Below are positions 5,702 through 10,256 of a DNA stretch of 10,256 nt, one piece after another; position 1 is the stretch's first letter, and each line of letters starts with the position of its first letter. Location: NCBI GenBank assembly GCA_965370435.1, contig CBDUUP010000137.1, positions 1-10,256 of the forward strand. The letters are read 5' to 3'. A program made the translations under genes and the position numbers. The notes beneath the pieces are model-generated. The model was not told where the DNA came from. It made no database searches and saw only the letters and a program-made list of their open reading frames with translations. Source of the stretch: CBDUUP01 sp965370435 (GTDB lineage: Bacteria; Chloroflexota; Anaerolineae; Anaerolineales; UBA11579).

Positions 5702-6772
5702 GTAACATCTTACGAAGCCCATCTCCGTCATGCAAAGCACTACGAAAGAGTTCTGCGAGAGGCTGAAGCTCTATACTTACGAGGCAGTGAAGCGATAGCT
5801 CAAGGGATGTTGATTTTTGACTTCGCGTGGGGCAATATACAAGTTGGACAATATTGGGCTGTGGTTCATAGTGGTAAAGAAAAAAAAGCAGCAGAACTCG
5901 TAAGCGACTATGCTGGTAATGTATATCTTTTGCACCTCCGTCAACATCCTCGTGTGCGCGTCAAGTGGACAGAAAAAGCACTTGCTATTGAGCGTGCCTT
6001 GGGGAATAAAAACAAACAAGTTATACATTTAGGTAATCTGGGCTTGACTTATGCCGATATGAGTGAAATCGAGAAAGCAATTAAGCTTTATCGTGAACAA
6101 TTGAGGATTGCACGTGAGATTGGCGACCGGAGAGGAGAATGTGATGCACAGGGAAATTTAGGCAATGCGTATTTCCTTATGCGAGACCCACAAAAGGCTA
6201 TTGATTGTCAGAACAAAAATTTGTCAATCAGGCAAGAAATCGGTGACCGCCTCGGTGAAGGCAATACACTAGGGAGTTTGGGAATCGCGTATCATATTTT
6301 TGGGAAAGTTGACAAAGCCAAGGAACTCTACTATCAATGGCTCAATATTGCAAAGGAAATCGGAGATCGGCATGGGGAAAGTCAGGCGCTTCACAACTTG
6401 GCAAACGCAACTGAAGACGTTGACCAGGCTATCACGTTTTACAAGATGTCATTAACTATCAAGCGTGAGCTTGGAGATCGGCGTGGAGAAAGCATCACCC
6501 TTGGTTCTTTGGGCAACGCGTATAGGAAGTCAGGCGACACGCTACTTGCAGTTGAGTTCTATCGACGAAGCATAAAAATTTCTCGAGAAGTTGGCAATCC
6601 GCGGGGAGAGGCCACAGACCATTGGAATATGAGCCTAACTTTACATCAAATGGGTAAAGGAGAGCTAGCTGTTGTACATGCCCAAATCGCCTTGGAACTT
6701 CGTGAGCAAATCGGGGATCCTAGGGCAGAAAAAGTGCGAAGGAAATTAAATGAATGGCGCAGTCAGACCTAA
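5699..6772 (+). CDS. TPR sensor protein 1 of the split STAND system (357 aa)
   Basis: Residues 1-100 form a helical domain with signature LRHAKHYERVLREAE, then LYLRGSE, LIFDFAWGNIQVGQYWAV and LRQHPRVRVKW. In ordinary bacterial NB-ARC-TPR proteins a similar segment (RHAxYY type) links the winged helix to the TPRs. Residues 108-344 hold six TPRs of the LGNLGNAY/GDRRGE kind, all 40 residues except the fourth, which is 37. A 13-residue cap (KVRRKLNEWRSQT) ends the protein. ATG 5699 is preferred over GTG 5696 because MVTSYEAHLRHA aligns with MVSKREAYLRHA of the gene at 8803. The protein is predicted to be cytoplasmic and to bind a protein or peptide ligand and the upstream ATPase. The gene is visibly more AT-rich than the CHAT gene. 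Confidence 0.88.
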   Translation: MVTSYEAHLRHAKHYERVLREAEALYLRGSEAIAQGMLIFDFAWGNIQVGQYWAVVHSGKEKKAAELVSDYAGNVYLLHLRQHPRVRVKWTEKALAIERALGNKNKQVIHLGNLGLTYADMSEIEKAIKLYREQLRIAREIGDRRGECDAQGNLGNAYFLMRDPQKAIDCQNKNLSIRQEIGDRLGEGNTLGSLGIAYHIFGKVDKAKELYYQWLNIAKEIGDRHGESQALHNLANATEDVDQAITFYKMSLTIKRELGDRRGESITLGSLGNAYRKSGDTLLAVEFYRRSIKISREVGNPRGEATDHWNMSLTLHQMGKGELAVVHAQIALELREQIGDPRAEKVRRKLNEWRSQT

Positions 6773-6844
6773 AACCTAAGCCCTCGGTTCTCTAAGCCGT
6801 CCCTGGTCTTGAGGATATATTTGTATTATCCGTTTTTGAGACAC

Positions 6845-8590
6845 ATGCCCAGTTTTTACGATGCCCATTTTCGACATGCGATTTACTTCGTCAAGCTTCT
6901 GGACGAAGCAAATCAAGGATACCTCCAAGGCGACAAAGCTAGAGCAGAAAGTTTAGATCTGTTTGACGCGGAATGGGTCAATATTCGAGCCAGTAATGTC
7001 TGGGCCATATCACAGAATGACTCAAATCATGATATCACCACACTGCGAATTTGTTATCAAATCGCCGGAGAGAATATCATTCCTCTTCGGTTGCACTCCC
7101 AAGAACATGGTGATTGGTTGGGAAGCACACAGGCTCGCATGCCCAAGTCGAAGTTTTTCCAAGCCTATCTTCGCCACGCGAAACACTTCGGTAAAGTGCT
7201 TCAAAATGCAGAAGAGCTTTATGTTCAGGGAGGAGAAATTCTTGCCGAGGCGTTGAGACTCTTTGATGTAGCATGGGAGAACATAAACTTTGCCCAATCC
7301 TGGTTGGCGGCAAGTATGGATGAAGATGAAGGAGTAGCTCTCTTATGCACAACTTTTCCAGACAATGGTGCCTTTTTATTGTATTTACGACTGCATCCCC
7401 GTAATCAGATTCGGTGGCGTCAAGATGCCTTGGAGGCTGCCCAAAGGATGGGTTGGCGCATGGTAGAAGGTATACACCTTGGGAATATCGGTACAGCATA
7501 TCACGATATCGGGGAACTCCATAAGGCACGGAGATATAATAAAAAGTATCTTGATATTGCTCGGGAGACAGGAGACCGGCATAGTGAAAGTATAGCATTA
7601 GGGAATTTGGGGAACGATTATAGAGGTATGGGGGATTGTAAACAAGCAATTCGCTATTACCAGCAACAACTAGAAATTACACATGAATTGAATGACCGCC
7701 GAGGAAAGGGAAACGCCTTGGGGAATTTAGGCCTCGCTTTTATACAACAAGGAAAGATGGATAAGGCCCTCGAAAACGTGGAAAAAGCAATGCAAGTTTT
7801 CCAAGATATTGGTGATCGCCTAGGCGAAAGCCGTGCTCACAACAACTTAGGGACCATACATTACATTTTAGCAGATTATCATAAGTCAATTGAATGCTAC
7901 CGGAAAGCGATAGCTATGGACCTCGAAATTGGCAACATGAGGGGGCGAGCTACCTCGTTCGGAGAGTTGGGAGACACCTATTGGGCCTTGGGGAATTTTG
8001 AAAAAGCCAAAGAGTGTTACCAAAAAGAGTTAGACATATCTTATAAGTTCGGGGATCAACTAAGCTTTGGTGTGGCAATAGGAAATTTGGCAGGAATATC
8101 TAGGTCCTCCGGCAACCTCGATGAAGCGTTTGAAATGTACACTCAGGCTTTGAGCATTTTTCAAAAACAGGGAGATAGAGTGAACGAGGCTGTTACCCTT
8201 GCTGGTTTAGGGACTGTGAATTATTTTCAGGGGAATCCAGATCAAGCTAGAGAAGATCAAGAACAAGCTTTGTTAATTCTTAATGATGTTGATGCTGAAT
8301 TACAAAAGGCTGATATATTGAATGATTTAGGGAAGACATTAATCGCCCAAACCGAAATCTTCCAAGGCATTGATCGTATTACCAAAGCTCTCGAAATCTC
8401 TCGCCAGATTGGTGACCGCCGCGGCGAAGGTTACGCGTTATGGAACCTAAGCTTAGCATTGGACAAGCTTGGAGAGCGTATTAAGGCTATCGCTCATGCT
8501 GAAACGGCGTTGAAAATCTTCGCACAAATTGAGCATCATGCCGCGGAGAAAGTGCGTTATCAACTGGCTCTGTGGGAAAGGGAAGAGTAA
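6845..8590 (+). CDS. TPR sensor protein 2, with duplicated N-terminal domain (581 aa)
   Basis: The start at ATG 6845 (MPSFYDAHFRHA) is chosen by homology to the sister sensors; in-frame TTG codons at 6809 and 6821 are alternatives, the latter with GAGG 6 nt upstream. Residues 1-85 are one copy of the sensor N-terminal helical domain (FRHAIYFVKLLDEA, LFDAEWVNIRASNVWAI). It is shorter and more diverged. Residues 99-208 are a second, full copy that itself begins with Met (MPKSKFFQAYLRHAKH at 99). Residues 209-568 are nine uninterrupted 40-residue TPRs, and 569-581 the cap KVRYQLALWEREE. Repeats 4-8 are less regular than the rest. The gene lies 72 nt after sensor 1, same strand, without a strong ribosome site. 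It probably arose by in-frame fusion of a partial and a complete sensor gene. Its role is likely ligand recognition for the NB-ARC switch at 4220; this is inference. Confidence 0.87.
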   Translation: MPSFYDAHFRHAIYFVKLLDEANQGYLQGDKARAESLDLFDAEWVNIRASNVWAISQNDSNHDITTLRICYQIAGENIIPLRLHSQEHGDWLGSTQARMPKSKFFQAYLRHAKHFGKVLQNAEELYVQGGEILAEALRLFDVAWENINFAQSWLAASMDEDEGVALLCTTFPDNGAFLLYLRLHPRNQIRWRQDALEAAQRMGWRMVEGIHLGNIGTAYHDIGELHKARRYNKKYLDIARETGDRHSESIALGNLGNDYRGMGDCKQAIRYYQQQLEITHELNDRRGKGNALGNLGLAFIQQGKMDKALENVEKAMQVFQDIGDRLGESRAHNNLGTIHYILADYHKSIECYRKAIAMDLEIGNMRGRATSFGELGDTYWALGNFEKAKECYQKELDISYKFGDQLSFGVAIGNLAGISRSSGNLDEAFEMYTQALSIFQKQGDRVNEAVTLAGLGTVNYFQGNPDQAREDQEQALLILNDVDAELQKADILNDLGKTLIAQTEIFQGIDRITKALEISRQIGDRRGEGYALWNLSLALDKLGERIKAIAHAETALKIFAQIEHHAAEKVRYQLALWEREE

Positions 8591-8802
8591 TGCTCTGTCT
8601 TCCTCCTCCGCGCTCTCGTTCTTCGACCTCCATTTTTGCGAGTGTGCTTGACCAAGCCAATATGAACCTGCCCGAAAAATGCCAAGTTGAACAAGATGTG
8701 GGCACAAGGGAATTGCAGGGTGGCGCGGAGAAGAATAGGAAAATATCCCTGATCAGACCTTCCCAGGGGCATGCCAACTCAATGCGCACAGATTGAATAA
8801 AT
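8591..8802. other. Intergenic gap between sensors 2 and 3, no gene seen
   Basis: These 212 nt hold no reading frame with similarity to neighbours, no Shine-Dalgarno-preceded start other than weak ones, no strong hairpin and no convincing promoter pair. The gap is longer than others in the cluster, and base composition rises in GC downstream of it, so it may mark the join where sensor 3 was added. Confidence 0.5.
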
Positions 8803-9888
8803 ATGGTATCCAAACGAGAAGCTTATCTACGCCACGCCGCTCATTACGAGCGTGTTCTTCGTGCGGCTGATGAACGCTACATGCAAGGCCATGATGGAGT
8901 ACTAGCAGGACTGACTTTATATGACCGGGAAGCAGGCAATATCACCAACGGACAGACTTGGGCGGTTGCCCACAGAGAAGAGGACGCGGCCGCCGCTCGA
9001 TTGACCAAGGATTACCCGAATGCAGGCGCATACATTCTCGAATTACGCCAGCACGTGCGGGAGCAGATTGCCTGGAGGGAGGCTGCCCTAGCCGCTGCCT
9101 GTCATCTGGGGGATGAGGCCGGTGAGGGGGCCCACCTCAGCAACCTGGGACCGGCTTACGCTGCTCTGGGCGAGACTCGCCGGGCTATCGACTGCCACGT
9201 ACAGGCATTAGTTATTATCCAGAAGATAGGTGACAAGCGCGCCGAAGGGCGAAACATCGGCAACCTAGGGATAGTCTACTACCGACTGGGCGAGACTCGC
9301 AGGGCCATTGAGTTATACGAGCAATACCTGACCATCACCTATGAAATCGACGACCGGCGCGGCGAGGGTACCGCTCTCGGCAACTTGGGGATCGCCTATG
9401 CTGCCCTGGACGAACCCCGCCGGGCCATCGAGTATCTCGAGCAGGCGCTGGTCATCAACCGGGAGATCGGTGACAAGCGCGCCGAAGGGCAGAACCTGGG
9501 CAACCTGGGGAATGCCTACACTGCCCTGGACGAACCCCGCCGGGCCATTAAGTATCACGAGCAAATCCTGGAGATTGCCCGCGAGACAGGCGACCGGCGC
9601 AGTGAGGGTCAAGCCCTCGGTAACCTTGGGAACGCTTACGACGACCTGGGTGAGACCCACCGAGCCATCGAGTTGAACAAGCAATACCTGACTATCGCCC
9701 GTGAAATCGGCGACCGGAGAGGGGAGGGGAACGTTCTCTGGAACATAGCCGTGGCATTGGATAAACTGGGGGAACGAGAACAAGCCATCGCCCACGCCGC
9801 CACCGCGCAGGAGATTTTCGAGCAAATCGAGCATCCCAGCATTGAGATGGTAAAAAGCAAGATAGAAGAATGGGGAAACGAATATTAA
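8803..9888 (+). CDS. TPR sensor protein 3 with near-identical tandem repeats (361 aa)
   Basis: The same architecture as sensor 1: helical domain 1-105 (MVSKREAYLRHAAHYERVLR, LTLYDREAGNITNGQTWAV, LRQHVREQIAWREAAL), six exact 40-residue TPRs at 109-348, and a 13-residue cap (MVKSKIEEWGNEY). The conserved Trp of the FDxxW motif of the sister proteins is Ala here (residue 44). The repeats are regular to the residue, with repeated phrases ALDEPRRAI, LGETRRAIE and GDKRAEGQN, and are also similar at DNA level. The start ATG 8803 is fixed by alignment with sensor 1; no ribosome site precedes it. GC content is clearly higher than in sensors 1 and 2. It is the last gene of the cluster, followed by a good terminator. 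It is probably a recently diversified alternative sensor for the shared ATPase. Confidence 0.88.
   Translation: MVSKREAYLRHAAHYERVLRAADERYMQGHDGVLAGLTLYDREAGNITNGQTWAVAHREEDAAAARLTKDYPNAGAYILELRQHVREQIAWREAALAAACHLGDEAGEGAHLSNLGPAYAALGETRRAIDCHVQALVIIQKIGDKRAEGRNIGNLGIVYYRLGETRRAIELYEQYLTITYEIDDRRGEGTALGNLGIAYAALDEPRRAIEYLEQALVINREIGDKRAEGQNLGNLGNAYTALDEPRRAIKYHEQILEIARETGDRRSEGQALGNLGNAYDDLGETHRAIELNKQYLTIAREIGDRRGEGNVLWNIAVALDKLGEREQAIAHAATAQEIFEQIEHPSIEMVKSKIEEWGNEY
9127..9846 (+). repeat. Six tandem 120-bp coding repeats in sensor 3
   Basis: The TPRs repeat with an exact 120-bp period at DNA level. A 28-base segment at 9401-9428 recurs identically at 9521-9548 (offset 120), and a 22-base segment at 9229-9250 recurs at 9469-9490 (offset 240). 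Such homogeneity implies recent repeat amplification or gene conversion and would permit unit gain or loss by recombination. Confidence 0.85.
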
Positions 9889-9935
9889 TTAACTATATAA
9901 AGAATAGCAACATAGACTAAAGAAACAAAATAACT

Positions 9936-10024
9936 ATTGTGTTCACTGTTTAATGAAAAGGGCTGGCATATCAGCCCTTTCTTCTTATCATACTATTTGC
10001 TGCCGTGTATTTGGTGAACACAAT
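9936..10024. repeat. 11-bp inverted repeat enclosing the terminator
   Basis: ATTGTGTTCAC at 9936-9946 is the exact reverse complement of 10014-10024. The hairpin terminator sits inside. A further TGTTCACTG at 10043-10051 repeats 9940-9948 directly, so the heptamer TGTTCAC occurs three times in about 110 bp. This may be an operator cluster for a gene beyond the window or a remnant of a small element; no target-site duplication is seen. Confidence 0.55.
9957..9986 (+). terminator. Rho-independent terminator after the sensor cluster
   Basis: Arms 9957-9965 (AAAGGGCTG) and 9972-9980 (CAGCCCTTT) pair perfectly over 9 bp with a 6-base loop, followed by a pyrimidine-rich CTTCTT. It lies about 70 nt after the stop of sensor 3 and fits the end of the operon. 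Confidence 0.8.
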
Positions 10025-10048
10025 CACTTAGAATTTCAATGATGTTCA

Positions 10049-10074
10049 CTGAACCATGCTATTTTCTGGTTCAG
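10049..10074. other. Hairpin with 8-bp arms in the 3' gene-free tail
   Basis: CTGAACCA at 10049-10056 and TGGTTCAG at 10067-10074 are perfect inverted repeats with a 10-base loop. The left arm overlaps the third TGTTCAC copy. The tail 9889-10256 (about 370 nt) is otherwise without a supported gene. Confidence 0.5.
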
Positions 10075-10100
10075 TTCGGGCCTCCACGATCACTCTATAG

Positions 10101-10241
10101 GATAATGAACTTATTTTCCTTCCCAAGAAGCTCGAGTTATTGACACATTATGGTTTGGCTTCCCCTGGAACTCAAGTCGCAAAAGAAAGATTGTGCGACT
10201 ATCTAATAGAGATATCAAACAAAGTATGCACAATCATATGA
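10101..10241 (+). other. Protein-like open frame without start codon, possible gene remnant
   Basis: After a TAG at 10098-10100 the plus frame stays open for 46 codons and reads like ordinary protein (for example PKKLELLTHYGLASPG and KERLCDYLIEIS) before TGA at 10239-10241. There is no ATG or GTG at a suitable place, only an internal TTG, and no ribosome site. It may be the end of a decayed gene or chance; weakly supported. Confidence 0.2.
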
Positions 10242-10256
10242 AAAATTATAACCACG

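Noticed and set aside
5690..5740. Selenocysteine insertion at the in-frame TGA
   Set aside because: No stable stem-loop of bacterial SECIS type is evident just after the TGA, and neither NB-ARC nor TPR proteins are known selenoproteins.
7077..7649. 190-codon minus-strand frame in sensor 2
   Set aside because: It lies opposite the well-supported helical and TPR region of sensor 2 and shows no ribosome site or family signature.
8572..8796. 74-codon plus-strand frame in the gap between sensors 2 and 3
   Set aside because: It overlaps the end of sensor 2 out of frame, has no good ribosome site, no similarity to neighbours and a low-complexity start.
9313..9834. 173-codon minus-strand open frame in sensor 3
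   Set aside because: Antisense shadow of the 120-bp TPR repeats; its apparent internal repeats only mirror those of the plus-strand gene.
9127..9846. Reading the regular 120-bp repeats as a CRISPR or non-coding satellite array
   Set aside because: The period is a multiple of three, the frame is open throughout and every unit encodes a 40-residue TPR; there is no repeat-spacer pattern.

Overview
The window looks like an accessory, conflict-type locus of a bacterium. The module set (TPR-CHAT caspase-like protein, XRE-like helix-turn-helix fused to NB-ARC, chains of 40-residue TPRs with GDRRGE/LGNLGNAY signatures) and the mixed GC content suggest Chloroflexota (Anaerolineae-like) or a similar multicellular or filamentous lineage. 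That assignment rests on family style only. No rRNA, tRNA, mobile element or CRISPR array was seen.

Layout. (1) 1-1692, plus strand: GC-rich 3' part of a TPR-CHAT protein, cut by the window edge. Its stop codon abuts a perfect 14-bp inverted repeat that can serve as a bidirectional terminator. (2) 1756-2325, minus strand: two tandem paralogous genes for 66-67 residue exported or membrane-anchored peptides, each with a near-perfect Shine-Dalgarno. They share an invariant middle and have different Gly/Cys/Ser-rich tails. They converge on the CHAT gene and diverge from the next operon. (3) 2326-2605: intergenic regulatory region with three CTTGAA repeats at two-turn spacing. (4) 2606-4168, plus: protein with an N-terminal HTH-like domain and about 12 membrane segments. 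(5) 4220-5692, plus: the same HTH-like domain fused to an NB-ARC STAND ATPase that ends right after its winged helix. (6) 5699-6772, 6845-8590 and 8803-9888, plus: three separate TPR proteins. Each begins with the helical segment that in ordinary NB-ARC-TPR proteins follows the winged helix, and then carries 6, 9 and 6 TPRs. (7) 9889-10256: gene-poor tail with a strong terminator and further inverted repeats.

How it may work (inference). The plus-strand genes look like a split STAND switch. One HTH-NB-ARC ATPase is followed by several interchangeable TPR sensor subunits, preceded by a membrane protein carrying the same N-terminal adaptor domain as the ATPase. The HTH-like domain could bind DNA, or could act as a homotypic adaptor coupling the switch to the membrane protein. 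The first sensor lies in the same reading frame as the ATPase, separated only by one TGA codon and two further codons. The two peptides and the CHAT protein next door may be ligand, substrate or effector parts of the same system, but no sequence evidence proves a link beyond adjacency.
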